Source of the DNA: Limnephilus marmoratus
Taxonomy: Eukaryota; Arthropoda; Insecta; Trichoptera; Limnephilidae
NCBI GenBank assembly: GCA_917880885.1
Contig: OU862923.1
Coordinates: 25,683,770-25,747,769 of the forward strand
Direction of reading: 5' to 3'
Length of the DNA: 64,000 nucleotides
The translations under genes were made by a program, and so were the position numbers. A model generated the notes under the pieces. It saw nothing but the letters and a program-made list of their open reading frames with translations. It did no database searches and was not told the DNA's origin. Position 1 is the first letter of the stretch. The number at the start of each line of letters is the position of its first letter. This document shows positions 1-10,739 of the stretch, piece by piece.

Positions 1-325
1 GCCGTGAAAATCTAAAATCATATCAAACGACCATTAGAAAATTTTACAGGAGGAGATTGTTTTCTTTCATTATTTCCATGAAACATTATAGGTGTTTAAG
101 ATAAAGATATTTCCGTAACGGTAAAGGTCTAATTAGTTTAATTAAACTATTATTTTTTATACCTTATTTTTAATTATAAAGTGGAGATTGAACAAAAACT
201 AAAATGATCGTTTGGACAATTAAGAACTAAGGCGATATGTTGTTAAAGATAGGCACACTTCTAGGGATGATCTGTTCGGTGGTAGTAATACTTTTTTAAT
301 ACGAATAAAAGTTAATTGTAATAAC

Positions 326-465
326 CTCTCCTGCAGCAGGTGGTCTATCTCCTGGCGCATCTTGAAGTTGTTGGTGTTGACAGAGTTGAATCGCTTCTTG
401 GCCACCTCGAGGCGGTTTTCAAGCTGCGACACGCGCTGGTGATTATGCACCGCACGCTCCGTGGC
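326..465 (-). CDS. ODAD1-like: ODAD1-like exon 4 (last exon in window)
   Basis: This exon has 140 bases and encodes ATERAVHNHQRV...LENRLEVAKKRF...EIDHLLQE plus the first two bases of an Arg or Ser codon. The acceptor is TTGTAACAG. The donor is GAGAG|GTTATT, so intron 4 splits a codon after its second base. The 'LENRLE' and 'EIDHL..ER' words are the best family diagnostics in the gene. The next exon lies left of position 1. Confidence 0.85.
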
Positions 466-3400
466 CTGTTACAATCAATATTGTGCTTCCAAATTGAATT
501 TTTGTTACAGAGGCAGCTATACAGGGTTTAATGTGGTTAAAAATTACATGTTTTCTTTCCAAACTAATATAATAATACCGTTATATTTATATAGCGCAGT
601 TTTGTGATATTTCACTTCAAGTGCGCTTAACTATAATAAATTTAAAAATAATCCTACAGAGCTCCTTATAATATTGAGAAAATAATAAAAGAATAAACAG
701 TTTTTACGAAACAATGACAAGAGAACAAAATTAACAAAGACAGTACTGTTATAGCACAAGTATTGTTATAGACAATAACGGTGCTATGGTAACACAGGAC
801 AAAACAAGAACTTTAAAACTAAAATGTAATATACTAACAGAAGGCAGTTTGCGTTCAGAAATGAGAAATATTCTGACATAAATTCGGATATTAAACATAA
901 AAATACAATTATGAGGTAACCAAACAATTACAGGAAACTTGACAACATGGCTTATTATTATTACGTATATTGAAAAGATGTTAGGATTCATGAATGGTAT
1001 GATTTTTTAAATAATTTTATTTTTAAAGCCCGTTTAAATTCAGCCAAATTCTGTATATTAGTAAGAGCTGAGAGAAGTTTATTTCAAATGAGAGGGCCCG
1101 TTACACGAAAAGAGCGATCATAGTAAACTAGTAGGAAATATGTTTACGATGCTTAATTTTCACATCTTTACATTAGCAGGCTTACTTATGTATAATATGC
1201 AGTCGGTTTAGGGAAAAAAACGGTTTTCGACGATTGTTAAAGATATGTACACTTCTATAGATGTCGTTTCGTCCGTTGTTAAAGAAAGATAGGCTGGTAC
1301 ACTTCTAAGCATGTCTTTTCTACTATTTTTAGAGATAGTTATACTTCTTGGGATGTCTTTTCTACTGTTTTTAAGATAGGTATACTTCTTGGGATGTCTT
1401 TTCGACTGTTATTAAAGATAGGTACACTTCTAGGAATGTCTTTTCGACTATTCGTCGCCTTAGTTAATTATTCAAACGACCATTAGAAAATTTTACAGGA
1501 GGATCTAATTACACAAAATATAGCAATATGACCTCGAAGCGATGTGCAGATAAAATGTACCGCCAAATAACAAACTAATAAACATATTTTTCATTCAAAT
1601 GCATCAAGGAAAAATATCCTCTTCTATATACTGTTCATTTTTTTTTTATTAGCTCCACACAGGAGGCCCTGAGGAAAATAATTCCCCTCAGGGCCTATGT
1701 CATCTTTGGGGTTGCTGTGTGGAGGGTCTTTTCAGGAAAGGAAGGAGAGGAAGTTCTGTAAAGGAAAAGGGTATTAAGGGTGGGTAGGAATCTGGGGTCA
1801 GTATGTGCAGGAGTGAAAGAAGCATTAATTCATCCCTCCCACTGCGGTGCAAAGCGATGTTCCGAGAGGGTACAGTTGGAGAAGTCAAAGGGACTCCCTC
1901 AACCATTCTCTCCCGATCCGGCCTGCCGCTGGTGGGCAGACGCATCTTCACCCCATGAACCCGGGCACCCCTGCTAAGTCACCAAAGATAGCGAACCACT
2001 TGGGGTGACCTATGGCAGAGGTGTTGGTTATCCAATAAATGGTTCTCGGGGCGGCGGTACCCATACCCGCCTCCCAAATTGAAAGCCAAAAGGTGTTAGG
2101 TTAGCTATCTTTGAAAAAAAATCATATAAAGAAACTAACTAACTAACCATCACGCCGTTTCACCGCACGGGTAGGCAGAGAGGACGGACCGCCAAACAAC
2201 TCGGTCTTGGCAGTCTTCACACACTCCTTGCGTCGTTCACATTCATACATCGTCTCATACACGCTCTTCTATTATTCTGACTCTTGACATAGCCAGACTC
2301 AAGTATCTCGTGCCATGCGTTTCTCGGGCATCCCCGACTTCTTCTACCATTCACATTTGCGTCTTATATTCTCCTTACACTTCTTTCCTCGTTCATTCGC
2401 TCTACATGCCCAAACCATTGGAGCGTTTCTTTCTTAATCTTATTCATTACGCTTACATCAGCCTTGCAGTCTTTGCGGATCTCCACGTTTCTCACACGAT
2501 GGTACATGGTTTTACCACACATACGCCTCAAAGAACTCATTTCTACAGTATTCAGTCTACTTTCATCCTTACTCGGCCAGTTCCATACCTCACTGCCATA
2601 CATCAGGGTAGGTACCAGTACTCCATTATGGACGGCTAGCTCTTTTTTTACATGAGGTCCACACAGAAGGCCATCAGGAAAATAATTTCCCTCAGGACCT
2701 ATGTCATCTTTGGGGATGCTGTGTGGAGGATTTTTTTAGGGAAAAGAAGGAGATGAGAGTTCTGGGAAGGAAAATGGTTTAAGGGGTGGGTAGGAATCTG
2801 GGGTTCAGTATATCCTGGTCATCCGCCTCAAAGACCTAGACAAATCTCCCCCTGAACCCGGGCACCCCTGCTAAATCACCAAACGTAGCGAACCACTTGG
2901 GGTGACCTCTGGCAGAGGTGTTGGTTATCCAATAAAGGTTCCCGGGGCGGCGGTACCTATTCCCGCCTCCCAAAATGAAATAGCTTCGCTTCTTTGGACA
3001 GTTTTTGGTTGGTGCCAACAGCGTTCAGTCCTCCATTAATAGAGTTACCAGCATTCACCCTTCTATTAATATCTTTATCAGCCTTCTCATCTTTCGTAAA
3101 AATACTTCCCAAATAAACAAACTCATCCACCTGCTCCCAGTATTCATCATTCACAACTATGTTGCACATTGTTTTCGTACTCTCTCTTTCAAATACCATG
3201 ATTTTAGACTTACTTACATTCATCATTAACTCATTCTTCATATATACTTCGTTCAGTAGACAAGACACGAGAGACTGTAGATCTTCTATGTATTCCTACT
3301 GTTAGATATCAGCATCGCATCATCAGCATACAATAGGCAACATACTTTCATAAAAAGAAGATTGTTAACCCGTCTGCTTGTTTAGGAATAAATACATCCC

Positions 3401-6400
3401 AAAACACGTAATCGCGTTATACTTTCATAAGACCAAAAACGTCCCGAGCGACCTTACATTTTAAAAGCTATATATCTCTCTTCCTCTCATGAAAACATTT
3501 GTATTTTTTATTTTAACCAGAAAGAGAATGAAATAATGCTTCCTATTATCTTTGAAATATGAAAGCTATCTTGCATAGATATTTTACAATCTCGATCTAA
3601 AGTGACGGTTTCAGAATTTACGCGCGGAACTGAGGCTTCCGGATTGTGAGGTGCGAATATATTGATCCAAGCAGACGGGAAAATAGTAACAAAATAACTG
3701 TAAATTGATGCCACCTTTTTCTTCAACATTCTTCAACAATCGAAACGCTATTAGTTGTAACATTTTCCCTTGTCACATATTTTAGTAAACTTTCCTGGAT
3801 CATGAGGTAGGTAACTTCGTAACTTGTATGTATTGCTACAAACGATTAGGCAGAGATATTGTAGTTTTAACATTTTTAAATTTAGTTTTCCGATGAACCT
3901 ATTTAAATTTTGTCACGAACAACTTCGGTGTCTCCAATATGACCGATGTGTCACCAATGAAATTTCCAATTTTAAAAATTTATTTTATTTACCTTTTTCA
4001 ATGGGAATAACGCACAAGAGACTTAACTGCTCCCAACCGTCTGGAGCGAGTGAGAAAATGGCATCCCCTATTGGGGTAGGTTCTAGGTTGTAATGCTGAA
4101 GGTAAGTGGGAAGGGGAAGGAGATGGGGAATAGGAATGTGTGGAAGTACCAGGATATTCAGATCTAGTCACCAAACACTGCTAAAGTCATTTCAAGCAAC
4201 GTTTCAATTCTGAATGGTGGTTTTACACCAGAGCGATACTTTTTTTAAAAGTTTTCTTTATTCATTGAAAAAAAAAAAAAAATTACGTAAGGTGAGGATT
4301 TTTCGACCACCATGCTAGGCACATGCCCGAGTTGTGGTGGTCATTTTTTTATACAGTAAATTAACATATGTAATATAAAGAATGTGTGAGAATATTAAGA
4401 AAATATATACATAAAATAATATAATATTAAAAATATTATAGAATGCAAAATAGTATAAAATAATTTAAATTTAAAAGAGTCACGAGTATAAAATCAAATC
4501 CTATACGGTAAGCACATGAGAAAGGATTTATATTATGTTGAAAATCTACATTATCCACATTATTTAACACCAATTTTTGTACAATTAAATGTTGGGCTTT
4601 ATTCCATGCTATACTTAAGACTCTATAATAATACTCTAAAAATTACAGTATCTTCCACTCTGGAACGTGACGCAAATATACATTTTATTATTTTAAAAGA
4701 TTAAATTGTGGAAAAACAAATCGCGGTAGCGACAGTATAAAATTTAAATACACCTCTATATTGGTCATTTTTTAATCACTTTGCAAAAACAAAAATTGTT
4801 CTAAAATTTAGGTAAAATAATCTTTCCAATGTGTATATTAGAATTGAATTATTATTCTCACATATTGTAAATACACCTCTATATTGGTTATTTTTTATCA
4901 CTTCGCAAAAACAAAAAATGTTCGAAAATCTAGATAAAATTATCTTTCCAATGTGTATATTAGAAATTTATAATTTTATTTCTAAATATTAAAATTTTTA
5001 CATTGAACATTTTAACTACCGCTACCGCTACTGAACTAGGTTTTGGAAATCTCATGTCATCCTATTAGATTGCAGCACCAATCTCACACGCTCAAAAACG
5101 TACCTCTTTTTCTGTGGTCTGATTCGATTTCAGCGCGAAGATCTCTTTCTCTAATTGTTTGAGAAGAAAATCCATCTCCTCCAACTGGAATCTCTCGGAC
5201 GCAATCTCCTTGCTGAGATTCTCCTGGTCCACGAGCAGATCGGACATTTCGTTGCTGATGCAGAGGTCTCGCTTCAAGTTCGATGCTGACTGCGAAACCT
5301 GAGAAGTAACAGAGTCGAATGTTTTTAGAATAGTTAAAGAATTCCTATGGCGAAGCTTAATGCGAAATTGCTATTTTCGATTAATCTTTAAAACGAATCA
5401 GTTTACATTACGAATACCAAAAAATATGATTTAAATAAATTAAAGCTTTTGAGTAAAAAGCTTCAAATAAAATTATTAATTACTTTTGAGCCATTCATTT
5501 ATTACGTTCGCTACGTTTGGTGATTTAACAGGGGTGCCCAGGTTCATGGGGTGAGGTTTGTCTAGGTCTTGGAGGTGGATGACCAGGAAACACTAAACCC
5601 CAGATTCCTACCCACCCCTTAAACCCTTTTCCTTCCCAAAACTCTCCTCTCCTTTCTTTTCTTTAAAAACCCTCCACACAGCATCCCCAAAGATGACATA
5701 GGCCCTGGGGGAAATTATTTTCCTCAGGCCCTCCTGTGTGGAGGATATTGGAAAATAAAAATAATTGGAAAATATTCACAATTTATATGGCAGAATAACG
5801 TTTGTCGGGTCAGCTAGTATTATTAAAAGATACTAATTTTAAAAACGAATAACAATTCTCAATAATATTTGGCAAAGTTTGTACAGTTTCACATCATCTG
5901 TACCTGAGTTTATGGTGTTGAAAAACATCGCTAGACTTTTAGTACGTGGGCTTGACTTTGAGTAAGGCTTTAACAGGTTTGCTTTACAACAAGTACAAGT
6001 TAGTTTCAAGTAAAACTACTTGAAACTAACATAATGAAAACAAGTTATTTGATGGAAGGTCTGGGTATTGAAATATTTATCAGTGTTCAGATCTTACAAA
6101 ATGGATTTTAATATGTTATAAACGAAGAAACAAAAACCTGTTATTTTTATAAATTACCTTGAGATCCAAAAGAATTTGATCATATTCCCTTGTCAAAGAT
6201 TCCAGCAATTGTCTCTGTTTGCGTATTTTTGGTTTTGAAGCACTGCTCGTATTAGATCTCTCCGTTTCCATCAACCGATACTGAAATAAATTCATCATAA
6301 CATTAAATAAACCTCATGCATTTTAATAAATCTTTTATTAGATACAATACTACGCCATGTGACTCATGTGCCTCGAAAATGGACATACCTTTATAACGAA

Positions 6401-6588
6401 AACTATTTTCGAAATAATTTGTTCAGTAGAAATTAAAAGGCATTTCATCTAAATCTTTATTGCGTGTTTCTATATTTAGGAAAAATATTTTGGAGAGATT
6501 TTTTTTTGTTTACCTGTCGTTGAAGTCTTGCTAGTTCATCTTCAGCAATTTTATCTAAATCTGTCTCTTCTCCAGTGTTTAACGCCAT
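326..6588 (-). CDS. ODAD1-like: Outer dynein arm docking complex coiled-coil protein, 5' part of gene (4 exons)
   Basis: Four exons on the minus strand, 6588-6514, 6280-6158, 5298-5104 and 465-326, read as one frame of about 177 residues, and the gene continues beyond the left edge. Every boundary is GT-AG, and introns 1-3 are phase 0. The protein starts MALNTGEETDLDKIAEDELA, then has ELARLQRQYRLMETER, and is highly charged and heptad-like throughout, ending EIDHLLQE(R). The order 'EL.RLQRQ..ME.ER', a central leucine-rich coil and 'LENRLE...E.IDHL..ER' is the pattern of the CCDC114 (ODAD1)/CCDC63 family. These proteins help anchor outer dynein arms to axonemal doublet microtubules; in an insect the likely sites are sperm flagella and sensory cilia. 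I cannot separate the ODAD1 and CCDC63 paralogues. No exon appears to be missing between exons 3 and 4, because the family alignment is continuous there. The family call is confident; the tissue is inferred. Confidence 0.85.
1230..1453 (+). repeat. Minisatellite, about five units of 41-49 bp
   Basis: Five imperfect tandem units follow the pattern 'gttaaagataggtacacttc' then 'taggatgtcttttcgact'. Units three to five are the closest to one another. A single related unit occurs at about 240-275. The array lies within intron 3 of the ODAD1-like gene. Confidence 0.75.
1472..1503 (+). repeat. 32-bp exact direct repeat (partner at 23-54)
   Basis: A 32-base word beginning TCAAACGACCATTAG occurs identically at 23-54 and 1472-1503. 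Just outside each lies minisatellite-like sequence and an inverted CTAAGGCGA-type word. The pair looks like the matching ends of two related element copies, one on each side of exon 4. The element family is not recognised. Confidence 0.6.
1638..2077 (-). mobile_element. SINE-2 copy, near full length
   Basis: Read on the minus strand, the copy runs from a GC-rich head (GGAGGCGGGTATGGGTACCG type) through 'GTGGTTCGCTA..TTTGGTGA' and 'GCCCGGGTTCATGGGGTGA' to a polypyrimidine stretch. It ends in the double hairpin CTCCACACAG...CTGTGTGGAG enclosing GGCCCTGAGG...CCTCAGGGCC, followed by poly-A. It is one of about ten copies in the window and the best guide to the full family. Confidence 0.75.
2128..3345 (-). 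mobile_element. RTE-type non-LTR retrotransposon fragment (RTE-A), interrupted
   Basis: Minus-strand translation shows reverse-transcriptase signatures: the catalytic YADD at 3330-3319, FVYLGSIFTKDEKADKDINR downstream, then after an interruption LMYGSEVW, a 'LRRMCG' segment and 'WFGHVERM' near the C-terminus. Frameshifts and stops show it is dead. The 3' end near 2130 carries a TTAG-type short tandem tail, as is usual for the RTE clade. A SINE-2 copy (2643-2981) is inserted in the coding region. The 5' part of the element is missing. Confidence 0.8.
2643..2981 (-). mobile_element. SINE-2 copy nested inside RTE-A
   Basis: It has the same layout as the other SINE-2 copies, with the hairpin tail and T-run on the left (minus-strand 3' end). 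The host RTE reading frame resumes on the other side, and TAGCT is present at both junctions, which fits a 5-bp target-site duplication. The copy is therefore younger than the RTE fragment. Confidence 0.75.
4016..4680 (-). mobile_element. SINE-1 copy split by a later insertion
   Basis: The SINE-1 body is present at 4016-4240 and resumes at about 4648-4680 ('acagtatcttccactctgga'), compared with a continuous copy at 23690-24105. The intervening 400 bp begins with a T-run and has 'accaccacaactcgggcatg' on its minus strand. It looks like a reverse-orientation retroelement tail that I cannot name. The tRNA-related head is missing. Confidence 0.65.
4746..4980 (+). repeat. Two-copy tandem duplication, about 110 bp each
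   Basis: The two units start 'taaatacacctctatattgg' at about 4746 and 4867 and both contain 'tctttccaatgtgtatatta'. They are about 90% alike. Opposed GCGGTAGCG-type words at 4722 and 5020 flank the pair, suggesting a small inverted-repeat element with an internal tandem repeat. Confidence 0.7.
5104..5298 (-). CDS. ODAD1-like: ODAD1-like exon 3
   Basis: This exon has 195 bases and 65 residues, starting VSQSASNLKRDL and ending NQTTEKE. The acceptor is a pyrimidine-rich stretch ending TTCTCAG; the donor is GAG|GTACG. The sequence is a continuous coiled coil (for example LEEMDFLLKQLEKEI) with leucines in heptad positions. It is phase 0 at both ends. Confidence 0.85.
5503..5817 (+). mobile_element. 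SINE-2 copy beside a Helitron 3' end remnant
   Basis: A 5'-truncated SINE-2 (5503-5746) starts at the 'ttcgctacgtttggtgattt' segment, and its hairpin tail ends near 5746. About 65 bp further on, GTCGGGTCAGCTAG ends at 5817 and is followed by T. This is the typical CTAG-T 3' terminus of insect Helitrons and is seen again at 13246 and 22994. The 5' end of that Helitron was not found. Both lie in intron 2 of the ODAD1-like gene. Confidence 0.6.
6158..6280 (-). CDS. ODAD1-like: ODAD1-like exon 2
   Basis: This exon has 123 bases and 41 residues, starting YRLMETER and ending ILLDLK. It is bounded by a TTTATTTCAG acceptor and a GTAATT donor, phase 0 on both sides. The residues continue the 'RLQRQ|YRLME.ER' family motif across intron 1 and include a basic stretch (KPKIRKQRQ). 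Confidence 0.85.
6514..6588 (-). CDS. ODAD1-like: ODAD1-like exon 1 (start codon exon)
   Basis: Seventy-five coding bases encode 25 residues from ATG at 6588-6586 to ...ARLQRQ, followed at once by the donor GTAAAC. This start is chosen because the acidic N-terminus leading into the conserved 'ELxRLQRQ' segment matches the family in length. The 5' untranslated region lies upstream (above 6588) and its limit is not visible. The exon is too short to stand out as an open reading frame. Confidence 0.8.
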
Positions 6589-9290
6589 ATTCAATACTTA
6601 CAAAGTTTGTTTAAGCTCTTTATTAAATTATGATTTGTAATAAGCTCTATTCTATTCTGTTCTAGAATAAAGTATTCATATCCCTTATTAGAATATTTTC
6701 TCTTTTAAAACTATTAATAAGTGCGTTACTAGGGAAACATTGAAGCAGTTGATTTCTATGGCAACGAATGTTACTTCAATATTATTCATTGAGTGAACCG
6801 GAGGGCGTTTTTTCCATACAAACGTATACCCATAGACATCCAAATGGATAGACGAGAAGATACAGATGAGGGGTAAAACCAAACTAAGAAGGGCAAAGGG
6901 GGGAAAGATGACTGTGATTCGTTAAAAAATCAATATGACAGTATATATGCATCTCGCATTATAATATCACCATTTAGTTCTTAAAAGCAAAATCTGCTTT
7001 TGAATGAATAGACCTTTTTACGTGGGAGCGCAAATTGCCCGCCACGTTATTAACATATTTGCGTAGTCCAAATACGCACAGTAAACTTCGACCTTTTTCA
7101 CGGAGGAATATTTTGTTGCCGTATTTAGTTAAGACACTTTTACAAATGCTTCATAATTTACTTACCCCCTGTACCAGCGACGAGCTCACTGGAGAAACGC
7201 CCACATTCGCTATACACACATATACACATGTATAGCACAAGCTTTCATATTTGTTCGTAAAATGTACGATACGAACTCCGCGCTGGTCAGGACAAGAATG
7301 ATGACGTCACATTTTTTAGATTCAAGCGAGGCTCTCGTAAGCCGAGCTGGCTCCATGGAACCGTTATGGGAAGGGGGAAATAATACGCTTTTATCACTTA
7401 GGGCAGGTCCAGATATATTCTTATGTCCATGCGTATATCTCTTTTTTTTTTATTAATTTCAGTTTCACTTCTACCGCACGTGAACTGCACACATTTTTTT
7501 TCTTATGGCGCATTTAATACTTTTGAAAATAATTATTTAATAAATCGTGGAATAATTATCCCAATACAATTGACTTCATTTTTAAAAAACTTTTCATTCA
7601 TCATCGAACGAACGAACTGCTAGGGCTGGACTGATTTAATACCCGAGACGGTGGTTACTTACGGCGGATGATGTTACATATATTATGTACTTCCACGCAG
7701 CTTTCTTTTTCGCAGCTTTCACGAGCCATGAGATGGCGCGCATCACCCACGAAGCAGACTCTGTGCGCGAATAATATATTATTTATTATATATTATGAGT
7801 TATGTATTATATTTTACATTTGCGTTATTTTATTTTGTTCACCATATTTTCAAAAATGTATATTATTGCCTTGCGATTTGTTTTGTTTATAATTACAATA
7901 CTACCTGTTAATTTATGCCTAGTTCCTTGTTGTATTTTATTTGTCTTTAACTATTTCAATGTTTTTCTTGATGAACTGAACTCCAAATTTTTTTTCCCCT
8001 ATCCCCATATGGGGGTGTGCTGGACCTCGTCCCTGATTCATCTTTAGTTACATTATTAATTTTGCAGATCCTTCTCGAATCTATCTGCGCCTCCCCCAAT
8101 GACATGTGCAGGCTTGAGGTTTGATCCGACGACCTTGACTGTCCTTTGTCCTGCCTCTGATTACCCAACGCTGAATTTTCTTTTAGCCTTCGGGTATTTT
8201 ACCCCAAATATTCAGTTAACATTCTTTGAGGCTTCACTGAGTGGTTGGTTAAGGAACACGGAAGCTAAGTGTAGTTTATGGTCAGACCGAAAGCCATACA
8301 CATTTTTTGTTGGTACTTGCCAATTGATTTGAGATTTATTGTATTACTTATGTTCTCTATTTTATGCAGGTACTTGCAGGTTTTCACAGGTGCAATGCCG
8401 ACTCATGGAGCCTCATGAATAAGTTTTTCTTTTGCCCTGTTTAATTTATCTTTGTCTTACTAAACTATTTTTTTGCATTTTGTTTTTCCTGTTAAGCACT
8501 TGCATACTGCTTACTAACAACGTATGCATGGACACTGGAGGTCTAGATTCGTTCAAAATAAATAAATGTAGCTTCGTTTAACAAAAAAAATTAGACTTGC
8601 GAGAGCCTTGAAGGAGTAACCATCTGCTACTTATACCAGGGCGGGTAAGAGGTGGATAACCTCCACTTGTGCGCGAATAATGGCGAAAATAACTGTGGTA
8701 TGGTTCCAGCGCGTAAGAAATATTATTCGTGGCCAGGAATAAAACCTACATTTTCAAAAGGAAAATGTGTTTTAATCCAGTATTTTGGTTTTTCACTTTT
8801 TATGGTAGATTATGTGTTTATAGGTTTTGTAGAATTACGGCAAGAAATACCAACGCTGTAAGGTATATCATTTAAAATTATATACCCTAAAAGGACATTA
8901 GTTTGGGAGATTTTGGGTACCCCTGTTGGCAACGGAAAGGTTGAAAGATAAAATAATATGTACTGGATGAATAAAATAAATAGAAACAAAATCAAAAAAA
9001 TATATTTATAACTTCACAATAAAATGGAAACATCTCTCATAAAACAGTGCACCTGTTAATATAGAATTTGTAATCCAGTCACTGCAAAGTACACATTTAA
9101 ACAACGAACGTACAAATAAATTTTCACTTATTGTCTATACGTTGGCACTTTGGGAAGAAAATCTATTCAAAACTATTCATTTTATTTCGAATAGCGTTCG
9201 AGGTTTACGAAATGTCGCCATTGAGTAAACAATATCCATGTTTCAATGCAATGGCTCGGACAAACACGGAAAGTTCATACGACCCTTCCA
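6589..9290. other. Upstream of the ODAD1-like gene; nothing firm recognised
   Basis: This should contain the gene's 5' untranslated region and promoter near 6590-6700, but no TATA box or initiator can be called with confidence. The rest is AT-rich with only short chance reading frames. A degenerate minus-strand tRNA-like stretch (GGATCAAACC box-B-like word near 8120) may be an old SINE head. One TGACGTCA word occurs at about 7300. Confidence 0.4.
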
Positions 9291-9440
9291 TATTCCAGCG
9301 CGTCCCAGTTATGGTGGCGCCGGCGTCCCGACGCTCACGACGCCGCGACGTGGCCGACGTCGTCCGTTGTACGAAGTCCGTAGTACATTGCGCCGGCGAA
9401 ACCACTTGACGCCGGAGAAGCGGGCTTCGTTTTTCCGCTG
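9290..9440. other. CpG-rich patch, possible exon or promoter
   Basis: The segment is strikingly GC- and CpG-rich (GGCGCCGGCG, CGACGCCGCGACG, GACGTCGTCC) in an AT-rich neighbourhood. Several frames stay open for 70-95 residues on both strands, as GC-rich DNA does by chance. I do not recognise a protein or a repeat family. It could be a regulatory CpG cluster, an exon, or the 5' end of a transposon. Confidence 0.3.
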
Positions 9441-9522
9441 GGGCCAAATAACGTGGAACGATGTCTGTAGCTACAGTGATGGAAGAATATCTGGAAACAT
9501 ATTTTATTTATATATTTTATAA

Positions 9523-9572
9523 TGATATCCAACGGTAGCAGTAATTGCTTATCCAATGGTAGCAGTAATTGC
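9523..9572 (+). repeat. 24-bp tandem duplication
   Basis: Two adjacent units read 'tatccaacggtagcagtaat' + 'tgct' and 'tatccaatggtagcagtaat' + 'tgct', differing at one base. No other copy was seen. Confidence 0.8.
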
Positions 9573-10352
9573 TTTAAAATGTTATGAACTACTTAACGGT
9601 TGACGAATAAACCAGTAATTCAATGTCCAATTTTTTTAATATTGAATAATAAATTAATATATATTATGGAGTATTCTGAGTATTCAAGTTAGTTTAGGTA
9701 GGCTTTTGAACGCGAATTTTTAAAATATTTTATTTCACTACAAAAGTTTTTATGTGATAAAAACAGAATAGAATATGTACTCACCAAAAAAAGACTGGCT
9801 TTGTGCTTAGTTTAAGACATAAAATTTTCTTAATATTTATTTCATTATAATATTTTAGTTGCACAGTGCTGTAATATTTTAATAATTAATTAGTTAATGC
9901 CATTTTTTAGATAAAATCACAATCTTAGGTGGTCTGAAAATTACTTCTATGACGAAAATTACGAAATTACTAGTACAAAAATTACTTCTATTAAAAAGTA
10001 AGTAAAGATAATCTCACACTTTTGAATTTGAACCACAGAGTTCAATGCAATATTAGTAAAACTTACATTTAAATTGGCAGCAAATGCAAAAGCATTATAA
10101 CAACAGAGGTCATGAAATTTTGTTATCAATATTTTTCTTTCCGTGCAGTTTAAGCCGCCGCTACCCGAATTTCTACCGATTTCTTACATATCTCCCTTAA
10201 ACATTTGAAGTTTTTAAGCTATTGAAAAATATATGTTATTTTTAAAGATAATATACATCATTCCTCAAGCCGAAACGCAAATTATATGAAATTCCCTCAA
10301 TATTAAAAAATCGCAAAGTATGCTTCGTAAATTAGAAAGATAAAATTAAAAA

Positions 10353-10545
10353 GACTGGTCAGTGGTTGAGTGGGCATAGCGCTTGGGTCCCACCCGAGCG
10401 AAGCGTGTTCGATTCCTCGGCTAGCTAAGTTCTCCATCACAACACAAGCAACATTTTCGGCTTTCTGTGGTGGTAGTAGGAGATTTTCAAACATTGTTGG
10501 GTTATTCGTAACCCGGGAATGTTTGTCTTTCTTTTGAATAAAAGA
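10353..10545 (+). mobile_element. SINE-3 copy (tRNA-derived), best copy
   Basis: The head has RNA-polymerase-III-like boxes: 'ggttgagtgggcatagcgct' (box A-like) and GTTCGATTCC (box B). The body contains 'ttctgtggtggtagtaggag' and ends in 'atgtttgtctttcttttgaa' followed by A-rich sequence. Related copies lie at 49271-49412 (+) and, head only, at 17545-17602 (-). Confidence 0.65.
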
Positions 10546-10739
10546 AAATAATAAAAAATAAAATAAATTATTATAAACACGTTTGTTTATAATATTTTAC
10601 AAGCTATATGAATGAAAAATTCACAATGTTTCATTAAATGATTCTTAAGATGCCTTCCACGAGATTTTTGCCGTATTTTAAACAAGTCGTGTTTTATTAA
10701 ACATTTTCACAATTTTCGCTTCAATTTAATCGTTGAAAA

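Larger units (their letters stand above)
466..5103 (-). other. ODAD1-like intron 3, expanded by repeats
   Basis: This 4.6-kb intron compares with about 230 bp for intron 1 and 860 bp for intron 2. It holds a minisatellite, SINE-2 copies, an RTE fragment with a nested SINE, a SINE-1 copy split by another insertion, and a 110-bp tandem duplication. Between those units (about 470-1220, 3350-4010 and 4250-4640) I see only AT-rich DNA. One dispersed 45-bp word, TATAGCGCAGTTTTGTGATA onward at about 590, recurs at 54868. Confidence 0.75.

Noticed and set aside
1230..1453. CRISPR-like array
   Set aside because: Units are directly tandem with no unique spacers, and the DNA is eukaryotic.
9131..9556. 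Three overlapping Arg-rich frames of 73-94 codons
   Set aside because: Stop-poor GC-rich DNA opens several frames on both strands; no family was recognised, so it is listed only as a CpG-rich patch.
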